From Strigops habroptila (taxonomy: Eukaryota > Chordata > Aves > Psittaciformes > Psittacidae), in the NCBI RefSeq assembly GCF_004027225.2, contig NC_044278.2, forward strand, positions 60,028,243 through 60,092,242: DNA of 64,000 bases, read 5' to 3'. Of the stretch, positions 10,978 to 22,094 are shown one piece after another. The notes beneath the pieces are model-generated. The model was not told the origin of the DNA, searched no databases, and was given only the letters and a program-made list of their open reading frames with translations. Within the stretch, counting starts at the first letter, position 1. Each line of letters opens with the position of its first letter. The position numbers and the translations under genes were made by a program.

Positions 10978-10995
10978 GATGATGATGATGATGAT
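10978..10995. repeat. (GAT)6 trinucleotide repeat
   Basis: Six perfect GAT units within CpG island 6. Confidence 0.9.
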
Positions 10996-11033
10996 CCCTT
11001 TTCCCCTCCGCGCACGTGGTTGTAAGGTCTGTA

Positions 11034-11047
11034 GCGCCACCTAACGG
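11034..11047 (-). promoter_or_regulatory. CTCF-like motif at the edge of the CpG cluster
   Basis: GCGCCACCTAACGG matches 12 of 14 positions of the reverse-complemented CTCF core (SYGCCMYCTRSTGG), and the preceding TA extends the fit. It lies about 130 bp before the CpG-dense sequence gives way to the gene-poor region. CTCF sites often mark such boundaries. Binding is unproven. Confidence 0.4.
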
Positions 11048-11204
11048 GAGGCGGAGGCCCCGCCGCTCGCACCGCCGGGGGCAGCGGGGCCCGGTCCCGC
11101 CGCCCGCCCCTCCCCGTGGCTACCGGCGCCCTTCCTCCGCGGGAACGTTGAGGGTTCGCGGCGGCGGAGTTATTTGCTCCAGTTCCCCCTCCTCTTTTTA
11201 TTTG

Positions 11205-11314
11205 CGCCTTATTTTTTTTCTTATTTTTTATTTTCTATATTCTATTTATTTTTATTTGCTCCTTTCTTTGGTTTTTTTTTTTTTTTTAAAGCCCCCCTGT
11301 CCCGGGGGGGCTTT
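11205..11314. repeat. T/A-rich low-complexity tract ending in a GC stem-loop
   Basis: A T-rich run with interspersed A passes into about 19 consecutive T, then a perfect stem: AAAGCCCCCC (11288-11297), loop TGTCCCG, GGGGGGCTTT (11305-11314). Bacterial-style termination does not apply in a vertebrate nucleus. The tract marks the transition from the island cluster to the desert. Confidence 0.7.
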
Positions 11315-11319
11315 GATTT

Positions 11320-14300
11320 AAGGCATTAATGAGTTGCACAGATTAGGAGCCTGCTCACTCCAGTCCCATGGCATGGGCAGCAGAAAGAGACTCTCTGGGG
11401 CATGTCTGGGCTTGTCTAAGATCACCGCCAGTCTTTACAGGTGCCTGCCTCTCTACAGCTCTTGCCACCTCTAAGGGCTTGGGTTAGAATTGGAGAATAC
11501 AGGCATTGCTACTGAACCAGGACAGAAGGTTTTCTTTAGGTTTGAAGTTTACCTTCATTCAGCTTCTGTATTTCTGTTACAGATACAGAACACAACCTAG
11601 GTCTTCAATTACACACACCGCTTTTGCTGTGTTTACCTAGTTCTTCTGCACACGCATGTTGGCAGTGAGTCCCAAAGAAGCACAGAAATCTTTCTGTCCA
11701 TGCCTAAACTCATAAAATGGTAGTATGGCCTTTGTCTAGCATCAACTGTATTTGCATCAGCCACTCAAACAGTATTCATTTTTCAGCCCACGTTGTCCAA
11801 TCCCTTGGATATCCCTTCTGTCTGTGGCAAATCCTTTGTGACTTAGATGGCCGGGTTACATTTGCCAGTGATTTTGTCAGGTTAGGTACCCGAAAGCACT
11901 GACATCCCTTGGCTCAGAAGTTTACCACCGCTAAGGCATTTAAGGCCCAGCCCAAACAGAGGGTTCAGGCTACACACTCCTGTGTTAGGTCATGACTTGC
12001 TCCAGACACCAGCAGGGAGAGAAAAGCCTAAACAAGAGTTACGAGTCTAAATCCTTTGCTGTATGTGGACCTCAGCCTTAAAGCCCATGCTGAAATATTC
12101 AGGTTCTAAATCCCTCTTTATTTTGATGTAACCTCTGAAAAATCTTTGATGGGACTCATAGTGTTTGGAAATGGGATTCATGCACCCATGTTGCCTGTGC
12201 CTTCTGAACAGAAGAACGATTAAGTACGCTGAAAAGCCTTCACCTTGAAATTCAATTCTGAGGCCCCCTGACAATCAGAATCAGACTTTTTAGGTGCTCT
12301 TTCCTGCTTTATCATAAGGAGTGAAAACTTCGTACACACTAGAAGGAATCTGAAGTGCAAGGTGACTAGGACATTATCCTTTTGGATTGTGCTGCGCCAC
12401 AGGCTACTACATAAACCAGACAATTAAGCGTTGGTAACGGCTGCCTGATCAATTCTCTGCTGCTTGGTCAAATTTTTATCGGGTTTTGCATTTTCAGAAG
12501 TTAAAGTGTGATTCATAATCCCTGTCCCATGTAATCTCCTGGCACCTTAGGAGCACTAATAACGAAAAATAACACACATTTATTCCAGTATCAAAATAAG
12601 GCTTGTAAATACAAGCTAAACTTTGCATGACAAAAATGAAATAGAATACTGTCACTCAACTGGTTTTGTAGACAAGAAATTTTAATGTGTGTATCCACAG
12701 AAAATAATAGATTTTCATTCTTGGGTCTGCAAACGCTCATCTTATTCAGTGATTGGGAGGAAGGGCTATTTCTGTCTATGCTGAATTAAGAATGTATTTT
12801 CAGATGTATGGACAATAGGCAAACTGATAAGTCAGGCTAGGATGTCTCAGAGTAGGCATGAAAAATTAGGCACACTCCAGTTCATTAGCCACCTATGAAG
12901 AGTTAGGCTAGAGAGGTTTATGACTAGATCCCGTGAAGGATTTACATGTTTTAAAAGTTAGTTGTCTCAGTACTTAACTTTCAAGAGCTGTGCCCCAAGG
13001 CTGGCGTCCCTGGTGTTGTGTTTGGCATCAGGGCTCACTACACTGTGAATGGAGAAGGTGCGTACAGCCAAATCTTTTGTGCCTTGTCCAAAGCCATACT
13101 GTCCGGCAAAGGACAGGAACATCAGAGGGTCCCGGGCTTGTGGTTACATCAGGAAATGAGAATTACTGGTTTTAACTGAGAGAATCTTTTAAAGAAAGGG
13201 AAAGTTTTTCCTCCACTTTTACATGAAGAGTGATGGAAGGACAGCTGCCCAATGTCTTTCAGGTGGAGGATTCTCCATGCTTGTTCTTCAGACACCCCAC
13301 AAGGAGCATGAGTCCAGAAGGATAGCAGCTGGCATGTTTTGCTGTCACAACCTCCAGCTTAGGAAAGGTCCTTCTGACACTGATGAGGGAGACCTACTTT
13401 TAGTTCTACAGTAGCAGATACTCTTTTCTATCAGGTAGGACATAAAGATTGTCATTTGACCTAAAATTGACACTTATTTTCTTTTACTATATAATCTTAG
13501 AGTACCTTGGGTTTTCTCTATTATTCAAAGAAGTTAAGCTTTGGCTTTGAAATTATTTCAGTGTTGTGAGTTTTCTCATACTCGAGAGATGAGAACAGCT
13601 CCTTGAGCTAATTCTAAGCAATGCATTTCCCAGGTCAGTCCCAGGAGGGCCCAAGGCAGGATCAGCTGTGGCAAGTCAAAGGTATGTTTCGCTGTGCAAT
13701 GCATGGTGATTAGACCATCCTAAACTTTTGATCCTGAACTTGCTGAAGTTGTGGTGGGAGGTTTCTGTTTCTCCAAAGTCCTTTTGCTGAGCCACTGGTG
13801 AATTATGTGACAGGCCCCTTTGTTTTTTTCTGGGGGTTTAGTTCTGATTCAACTGAAAAAAACTCTGTCAGCCCCAAAGGCTTCTCTTATAGTTCTTCCC
13901 TTTCCAGTGTAGAAAGACAAGGGACCAAACCCTTTGGGGGTTTTTCTAGTAAAGCAAGAAGCACGTGAATTCCTCTGTACAAAATTGAAGCAGCTTCATC
14001 CACATGAAGGTTTTTAATTAAAACTGGAGTAGGTTTAAGAAGTGCTAGGGAATAAGTAGACTCAGTGGGTGCTCGGTCCCTCTGTAATTCACGAGCCCTT
14101 CATGTAGATGCCAATGTTTTGACTTGGCCGACTACCTTTAATATTTGGACTTAAAAATTTTGGCCCATGTGTTCTGTTTCCTCAGGGCCCTCTAATCTTA
14201 AACTTTTACCATAGAAAAATCTTAATGTTTTCAAGGTTCCACCTTGCTAGCAATGTGGTTTGAATCAGATACACTGCACAGAGACTATTTTGATTTTTAA

Positions 14301-17300
14301 AAAGAACAACCTTCTGGTTTTATTCCTGCAGGTATGAATAAAAATCTGAGAGATCCTGTGTTTAGAGCTTGCCTTCTCTTGATAGCAGACAGCATGAGCA
14401 CTGTGATATGGATCAGTGATACAACATGTTTTCCTTCCTTAGAAACACAACCTAGACATTAAAAACAGCCTGCTGAAGAATCACATTCATTTAATAATCA
14501 TGTAATTTCACAATCAAGGGGTTACTATCCCTCCCCCTGCCCTTCCTCCCTTTAGGACTGCCCTTTTATGGAGAACATCTGATACAAGTAAGTTTATGAT
14601 ACCTATTTCTAAAAGCAATGCCTGCATTTCAAATATGGCTTTAGCAGCTGAGTTATCAGATACAGCACTGACTGCAGAAGGGATTTATCTTCACTAGCTT
14701 TAGCCATACACTGGCTAATGTGTAGGCCAACTCTGGGCTCCCTCTGTATTCAGTGGAGAAAGACGGAGGCCGATTCATGCCAGCTAGCTTAGGCACCTGT
14801 TAAAGGGAGGGATAACTCACCTTTTGAAGTTGCCTGCATTGCTCAGATTGTAGCAGGAGGCCAGACGACTAGCTTAGTTCTAGAGTACCTGACCAGCTGG
14901 CTGAAGTTAGGGTAGATGGATCCTGTCCTACCTCTCTGCAGGCAGTGGAGACAACGACAGGCTGTATTCAGCGCTGCCTCAGGACTCAGGACTAGTCAAG
15001 ATGAGCTATTAGTACTGAGCATGAATGTGTTTTGCCCATAACAAAAATCACTTGGATGGGCTCAGTTTTAAAAAAGGAGCCTGACTTATGCTGTAGCCCA
15101 TGGCAAAACACTCAGGCAAAATGACTCCCGCCTGCAGCTCATTTGATCAATTTACAGTGATGCTGACTGAAATACAGTTTTACTTTGGCACCCCTTTGTT
15201 TGCCATCCAGGCTGTGATGCTTCTCTGCGTCATGAAGTCTTCTAGGTTTTTTTTATGACAGGGTGAATTGGACCCTCCCTTTTGTTCAAACATTTTCTGC
15301 ATAACCATGTGAGCCTAGGAGCTAGGCAGGCATCAAATGAAACAAAGAACTCCAAAACCCAAACTAAAACCTGGCAGAAATGAATATAGGAATACCTTTT
15401 CATGTGGTTGTGCTGGGATGAAATACCCCCATTTACCCAGGGCTGGCACACTCAGCTTGTATAGAGCCAGACCTACACTATAATAAACTCAAACTTTTAT
15501 CTCATTACCTAGTTAATGAGACCTGAGGAACTGGGAGGTATGAAGGCAAGGGAGCTGCTGTGCTGGGTTGCAGTGGAAGAGACATATGTATCCTAAAACC
15601 TTTTTGTTTGTTTTGCTTCAAGTTTTCATGTGTTAGCTGGAACCAGGTGGTGGTGGGATCAATCACACCTAGCCTGGGATGTCAGCAGCCTGGGGCAGCC
15701 AGCAGCACTGGGCTGCAAACAAGCAAGTTGCCAGAGCCATGGTGCAAGACGGGGGCTGGACCAGTGAGTCTCAAGAGCAGAGCATGACACAAGGAATGGC
15801 TGATTAACAGTGACAGAAACAGAAGAATAACCAAGCACCAGTTTCTTCAGGAGACTGTATCTCAGGGGACCCTGTCACCTTTATTGAAAGTTTCACTCGA
15901 AGGACCTCTCTGGAGAAGCAGCAGGAGCAGATGGACCCTGGGGACAGAGGAGAAAATATCCACCTACTCAGCGACAGAAACTCCATATATATTATCCCAG
16001 TGAAGTCAATGGGTAATTTCCTACAGCATCTTGCAAGAAGCAGCCCAAGCTTTTAGCTCTGCAGGTCTGTTTAGCTTCAAACTGGCAAACAGCAACACTG
16101 CATACATATGAGATGGTATTAAACAAATGTCCTAGGCCACTTTATTTCACTTTGGATGCTTAGCTGGCAGGCGGGTAGTGAATGAGGCTTGTTCTCTACA
16201 TAGGATATAGCCAGCCTGAATATTTCAGATGGCTGAGTAGTCAGACAAGTCTGTGATAAATGTTTTGATTTTTACATGAAAATCCAAGTTCTTCCTCTTT
16301 CACCATTCAAACTATTGAGTATTGCTCAAACTTGAAAAGTTTTTTGCAAGATTTGTGTCCTTCCGTTTCAGTTCATGTTTAACGAACTAGCAAAAGTTTA
16401 GAATTGAGAAGCAGCTGAAAGATTTTCCAAATACCAAAGGAGATCTGCAGTCTCCTCTCACCACACAAATCTCTCCTTTTAATCTCTCCCTTTAATCTCT
16501 CCCTCAGGTATTCGGCCACGGTTAGGCCTACCAGACTAGAAGAGGCTTCTTGGACTAGCAAGAACTCCTCTTATCACAAACACATAGATCCGCTTTCAAC
16601 GATGTGTCAGGTTGAGTCTTAAATACCATTAGATTCTTGGTGCTCACTCTTCGCCCCCCCCCAGCAAGACTCTTAACAGCAAGGAAGTATTTTCTGATTT
16701 GGCTGATTTCTTGTGGCTAGCTTGTATCCAGCCAAGTTATTCGGGCCTCTTCTTGATTCCTCTTGGTCAAGTTGGCGGTGTTTCTGCTCCAGTGCTTCCA
16801 GTTGGTATCAAGCCTTCCTGCCCATGGGATGCTCATAGCTGCCCACAGGGTCTCATCAAGATTTTCTGCTAAAGCATTAATACTTTCCGATCTCTGTCCC
16901 ACTGGATTTTAGTTACCTGTTTTGAAAGCTGGGTCATACTGTAGCATAAGAGTCACCTTGGATAGCATGGCCAGGTATTTCTGTTCACTTACAAGCTTGG
17001 AGCAAGTAGGGGAAATTGTACTGTTAGTCCTAACTTTGAAATTATTATTTTTTTTTAATCTTTACACATGCTCAGTCTTCATATGCTTTCTCTTTTGCCT
17101 GTTACACAGATTCTCCAAACATTTAGTCACTCAGACCCATAGAAAGTCTGAGTGACTCTCCAGATCTCTTTCACGTTTTAATGCCGGGACTCTGCAATCC
17201 ATCTGCCTTTACTAATCAATTCCATGACTTTACCAAACTTTGCCCTTTTGAAATGCAAAACCTTATTAACAGACTCATTTATCTGTTCCATTTAATTAGG

Positions 17301-19190
17301 AAGTGTCAGTCCCTGACCACTTGATCCAAGGTCATTTTTTGCTGCAGTCATCAGTTATCAAAACCAAGTTTCAATCAGCATCACTTCATATGAGTCCTGT
17401 GAGAATTTTATTAGGAAATTTGTTGGCTACTACATCTGGAAGTATCTGGATTTCGTCATCATTAGTGGCATTTGTTCTTTCATCCCTATTTGGGAAGGTA
17501 AAAGTTTCCCTGTACAATACAAACCCAACAGAACACGTCTCTCCAATGGCATTACTGCTGACTTTACCCATAACCAGACCCAAATCAGAGGGCTTGCACT
17601 TTCCAAGTACTCTCTTTTACCAGCTTTCCCCAAAGTGATTTTAACTGGAACAAATTCTGCTTTTTGCATGCTATCCCTTCTGCACATCCTTCTTTGCAGT
17701 GTTTCGTATCATTAATGTGCAGTTCTCTGCCACCACCTTCACCTTTATCTCTGCCTTTCTGAATAATGCATATGCTTTGAGACCAGTGTTCCAGCCGTGA
17801 TTGCTATTCTGTTGCGTTACCAGTGTGTACTTGTCCTGCCTAATGCCCTGCCAGCTTAGTTCATGCTCTTGCCTTTGCTGGTACATACACTGTTGCTAAA
17901 TATTTCTGTACCCCACACCACAGCTTTGCTAAGACCTGCTCCTGACACTCACTGTATTGACAACTTGGAAGCAGTTCTCATCACAGTTTGCACTTTCTTT
18001 CTTCCTATTCCCTGCCATTCTGATCACTGAAATTTCTTTATGCTTTGGCATACCCTTGTGTACCTAGGCTTTCTCCTCTGGTGTTCTACGGGCATGTGGA
18101 GATTATCAAGTCTTTGACTCTGTACCCTTCATTTCTCAGTTCAAAGCTCTGCTTATCAGTTCTGCCAGACTCGCTTCCAGAAGGCTTTTTCCACAGTTGC
18201 TCAGACTGAGTCTGTCCTTCAAAAGGGGTCTTCTTTCAGTAAATACATCCCAGTGGTCAAACATTGCCAGTCCTTTGGCTATCTGTTGATCTTCCTCAAA
18301 GCACTTTTTTTTTTTTTTGGCCTAGTTTTTATTTGTTACAGCATCAGAAAATGCTAGACCGTGGTGCTCCTTTAAAATAAACAACATATTAAGAAAGGAA
18401 AATTAAAAAAATAATGGCATCTGCCCCAAATCTCCAGTAATACAGTTCTAAAAGCAAACTCCCTCATGCAAGCAGCCAGCCCAGAGAGACAACTGAGATG
18501 CAACCAGAACCAGCAGTGAATATTCTGTTCCCCGCCTCAGGATTTCTTGTCTACGCGGAGAGTTTTGCCATCCTTGCTGTGTCAGTCAGAAGCATGAAAA
18601 CAATTGCCTGAGGTAGACAGAGCAGTATCAGGGAAAAAAAAAAAAACAGAGTCTTTTTGCTGGTTTATTATTTTGTTCATCAAAACGGTTCCACTGAGGT
18701 GGCTCTGTTGGTATTATATTAGTGTAGCTATGCTGGCAAGCCCCTTCACATGTTGCGAACAAGGTCTAATGGAATAGCAGGAATAGCAGGGACTACACCG
18801 TGTCCGTTATGCTTTGGATGGTGATTCGGTGGGGATGGCTTTAGGATCACATCAGTTTTGGGCAGAGATAAGTGCAATGTGAGAAAGGACAGGAACAGCC
18901 CCTGTAGAAGTAAAAACTACAGTGGATGCCCTCATGAATGTCCTCCACTCACAGAACTTCCTCAGGAGCTGGTGTTTCTGAGCTGTGGGCTCAACATCAG
19001 CTCAGCAGCCACTTCTGGTGAACTAACATTTTGACCATGTTAATCTATAAAAAACTACTTAGAATATGAGTGACTTCATAACAATGGCAAATACGTAAGA
19101 AAACAACAGACTTAACTGTAAGTGAACGTGAAGAAGTAAGGTAGTCGCTTGACTTGGGCAGACAAAATGCATGCAAGTTTTGCATCCCAT
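11320..19190. other. Gene-free intergenic or intronic DNA, desert part 1
   Basis: No frame exceeds about 110 codons and none resembles a known protein. AT-leaning sequence with scattered short homopolymers (18306-18320 T; 18634-18647 A). A piece containing GAAGTCAATGG at 15996-16016 resembles half of the palindromic repeat relics described later in the window. The part at about 16700-18300 reads like an ancient interspersed repeat (long, even base composition, no CpG), but I cannot name a family. Confidence 0.6.
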
Positions 19191-19194
19191 CTTC

Positions 19195-19373
19195 TCCCTC
19201 CCTTCCCTTCCCTTCCCTTCCCTTCCCTTCCCTTCCCTTCCCTTCCCTTCCCTTCCCTTCCCTTCCCTTCCCTTCCCTTCCCTTCCCTTCCCTTCCCTTC
19301 CCTTCCCTTCCCTTCCCTTCCCTTCCCTTCCCTTCCCTTCCCCTCCCTTCCCCTCCCTTCCCTTCCCTCCCTC
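19195..19373. repeat. (CCCTT)n pentanucleotide satellite
   Basis: About 35 copies of a five-base unit, almost perfect, with a few T-to-C changes only near the right end (from about 19341). The two strands are pure pyrimidine and pure purine. The high internal identity implies recent expansion or homogenisation. Length will differ between individuals, and the assembly may be collapsed here. The tract produces repetitive Ser/Leu/Pro/Phe or Arg/Glu/Gly/Lys frames, which are not genes. Confidence 0.97.
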
Positions 19374-21550
19374 TGCTCACTGATCTCAGACATGATATAA
19401 ACTCACAGTAGAATTTGATCGAATGAAGTGCAAAAATGTATTTGCACTACAAACAGCTTTGTATTGTAATGAATTCAGAACTGATGTGTGAATTAAGAAA
19501 AACCCATGGCATTTCTGGAAATGCCAGCCCATTTTTTTTTAATGCAACAATTCTTGTTAGTTAAAATATCACTTATGGAGTCAGAACAATGTAATTTTGT
19601 AGATGATCACCATCATAAGCACATACTATAAATATTGAATAAAGTTCTGTGAGGAAACAGCCCCCTTGGTATATCTCTCTCTGGATTTATGCCTGTAGAT
19701 TTAACAGTAAATTAGGTGAAAGGAAGTGCTGGCTAGCCATTAAAAACAGAAAATTAGGGTTGTGTTGTTTCTACACCTTGTTCGGTTCCCAATTCACTCT
19801 GTGGGCTTCAGGCAACTGATTTCAACTCTTTGTCTCATTTTCAGTATCTGCAGAAATCATAAATATGCTAACATTTATCTGTCCGTCTGGGCTCGCAGAG
19901 GGTTCCTTAACAAATCCGCAATACGCTGATGTAACTGTAAAGCACAGTTGTTGAATAACTATGACTGGCATAGGAATGGACCTGGAAAGACTTGAAGAAA
20001 GTTGGCCATTAACCACATTTCTGTCAAGTCAGAGACCACTCTGCTCAGGCTGTTGGCTCCCAGGGCTACAGCTGGTGGCCTGTATGGTCAGCCAGGTGAT
20101 GTGCTGGTGGTCTCTCCTCCTGCCCACCTAAAGGGAGGCTCTGGGCAGCTGCAGTCTGCTTCCACCCCATTCCCTCCCCTGCTTTCTATTGCCCAACAGC
20201 TGTATGGCTAGCTGAAGAGTGAACAGTAAAGGTTCAAATCAGAAGCTGAGCCTCTCCTTCTTTAACTTTGGGTTAGATATGTCCCTGCAGCTCAATGGAC
20301 CTCATTTCATACGGGTAACTCCCAAAGTTTCCAGTTGTAGGACTTCCCTCTTCAGCATTTTTCTCTAGATGAAACAGAAGCTCTTCACTATTTCTACCTT
20401 TAAAGGTTGAAAGGGAAATTCTGAGAAGAAAAAAATCCATCTAGCCATATTAAACACAAAGATAATACCTCTGGCTCAGCTTGTTCTCTAGCTGCAAATC
20501 ACTAGAAGCTAGGAGGGTGTATCAGAGAACAACGGCTGTATTTTTTGGCATTGTGTTTTTCCCTAAACATCTGCTATTAGTCACCATCAGAGGCAAGAGT
20601 CTAGAGGGACCTTGGTATGATCCAGTATGACCATTCTTACATTTTGATACTATGTTCTGATAATTTGGCCTTACACAGCCTCTGAAAGCCAAGACATGGT
20701 GACGTCTGGGCAAAAGGGCATGGATCAAACATTGCTGTTGAAGCCCATTCACTAATATTTTAGAATAAGCACATAAAAAAATGATGAAGAATCCACCCTT
20801 CAGCTTGGCTGTTTGCAGCAAATATTATAAGGGTATTAAACTAAACAATGGCTTGTACTCATCTGGCTCTCCAGATGTTTTCTATGACTCTTATTTTCTA
20901 TCAATCAGTTAACCACGGTTTTTGCTTTCCTTAGCAACGTATTTCCAAATCAGAATCAAAGAAACTAACGGCAAATAATGAGGGCTAGATTGTATTTGAT
21001 TGCTGCTAGTTGCTCATGGGAAAGGAAACTGCAAGAAGCACTGCCAATTCTTCACACTGGCAGACCAGCCAGGAACACTTCCAGCTCCCTGACTGCCTCC
21101 CCCCAAGTGTGCTTCACGCCAAAGGAGCTCCGCAGCAGTTGCATCTGATGGGCAGACCCTATGGCTAGGGATGGAAGGAGACATGCAACTGACTGTTGTA
21201 TGTCAGTTGTATGTATGGGACAGGAGATATGGAATTATTTATTCTCTTTCCACTCAGTCCTTTATTACAGCCTCCCCAACTTGCTCACAGACATAGCAGG
21301 CTGCAGTCATTTAGATTTTAGCAGTGGGTGTTTTCAGCCCGGCTCCATGAGGAAGCACTGCTCATGTAATTGCAGTGTGTGTGTGTGCTCGTGTGCATGG
21401 TTGTCTAGTAACTTTTGAACCCATTGGCCACTTGCAGCTGAACTTGGCCCAAAGGTGGAGGTTTCGGAGATAATCAAGTTCCTAAGTTTTTGTGAAAATA
21501 CAAAGCTGAAGAGTTTTCCTACTGATAGAAAGGCTGCAGCCCACGCTCAG
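19374..21550. other. Gene-free DNA between the satellite and the zinc-finger relic
   Basis: No supported coding, RNA or mobile element. Frames of up to about 99 codons are unrecognised. An RFX half-site (TAGCAAC) occurs near 20933. A short TG run lies at 21376-21388. Confidence 0.55.
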
Positions 21551-21659
21551 TTCTCATCTGACACAGAGAGAATCCACCGGGGAGAGAGACTGGATGTATG
21601 TGAAGGAAAGCTTCAGTCAGAGCTTATACCTTATTAGATATAAGGGAATCCACTCCGCA
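21551..21659 (+). pseudogene. Decayed C2H2 zinc-finger fragment, plus-strand part
   Basis: The plus strand encodes a damaged finger end and linker, ERIHRGER, then after damage GK, and in a shifted frame FSQS-LYLIRYKGIH. These correspond to the C2H2 pattern RIHTGERP...CGKSFSQS-x2-LIRHQRIH. Nucleotide words typical of finger arrays are visible: GAGAATCCACC, GGGGAGAGAGAC, GGAAAGCTTCAGTCAGAGC and CCTTATTAGATAT. At least one frameshift and the loss of zinc ligands (only one cysteine remains in the expected CxxC) show it cannot form working fingers. It probably derives from a polyzinc-finger (KRAB/SCAN-like) gene copy. No start, effector domain or other exon is present nearby. Confidence 0.6.
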
Positions 21660-21663
21660 GCCA

Positions 21664-21727
21664 AGGCTTCTCTCCCCTATGGATTCTCCAATGTCTGATA
21701 AGGGCAGAACTCACACCGCAGCTGTAG
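21664..21727 (-). pseudogene. Decayed C2H2 zinc-finger fragment, minus-strand part
   Basis: The minus strand reads SSALIRHWRIHRGEKP, which is the second half of a C2H2 finger and its TGEKP-type linker, with both zinc-binding histidines kept. Upstream only one cysteine of the expected pair survives. After the linker the frame loses similarity and soon meets a stop. The same interval on the plus strand also shows a weaker finger-like reading (SN...TH). The minus reading is the better match, because its nucleotides follow the usual finger codons over about 50 bases. It therefore lies head to head with the plus-strand fragment. Confidence 0.5.
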
Positions 21728-22069
21728 TATAATTCATTTAAAATGTCAGTCAGGCATGAAACATTAACTCCATTGGAAACTAGGCTTCCGGAATAATTCT
21801 GGTATTCATGGAAATACTTGTTCCTTCATAAACTGCAAAGCCTCAGGAGGAATTATGGGTGTTTCTCCATTGCTTCCAGTCTTCAAGCTAGCTCTCTCGG
21901 AGTTACCTCTGCCCAGCAATGCACTGGGTCTTTCTAGCGCCCACTGCCTCCAGAGGTTTCAGAGAGGAAAGTTGTATTTCACTTCTTTCCTCAGTGCCAG
22001 GCTCATCAGGCATAACTTGTCTGAAGAGCCTGATTCATAGAAGAACTCCCCGTTCCCTTTTAGGCACTG

Positions 22070-22094
22070 AAAAAAAAAAAAAAAAGAAAAAAAA
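22070..22094. repeat. Poly(A) tract
   Basis: A run of A with a single G interruption. It has no recognisable retroposed body on its 5' side. Confidence 0.9.

Larger units (their letters stand above)
9970..11170. promoter_or_regulatory. CpG island 6, right end of the island cluster
   Basis: CpG-dense sequence with two near-consensus donors on the minus strand: GTAAGT at plus 9986-9991 and GTGAGT at plus 10181-10186. A (GAT)6 repeat interrupts it at 10978-10995, and it ends in a CTCF-like site and an AT-rich tract. Frames of up to about 176 codons are composition artefacts. A promoter firing leftwards on the minus strand would fit the donors. Confidence 0.65.

Noticed and set aside
10163-11072. 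Frames of up to 176 codons in CpG island 6
   Set aside because: Open on both strands, Pro/Arg-rich, with no recognisable domain.
11288-11314. Hairpin next to a T run resembling a bacterial terminator
   Set aside because: The source is a vertebrate nucleus, so intrinsic termination of this type does not apply. On the plus strand the T run precedes the stem.
19045-19411. Repetitive Arg/Glu/Gly/Lys or Pro/Phe/Ser/Leu frames
   Set aside because: They are translations of the (CCCTT)n satellite, since a five-base unit stays open when it contains no stop. Not genes.
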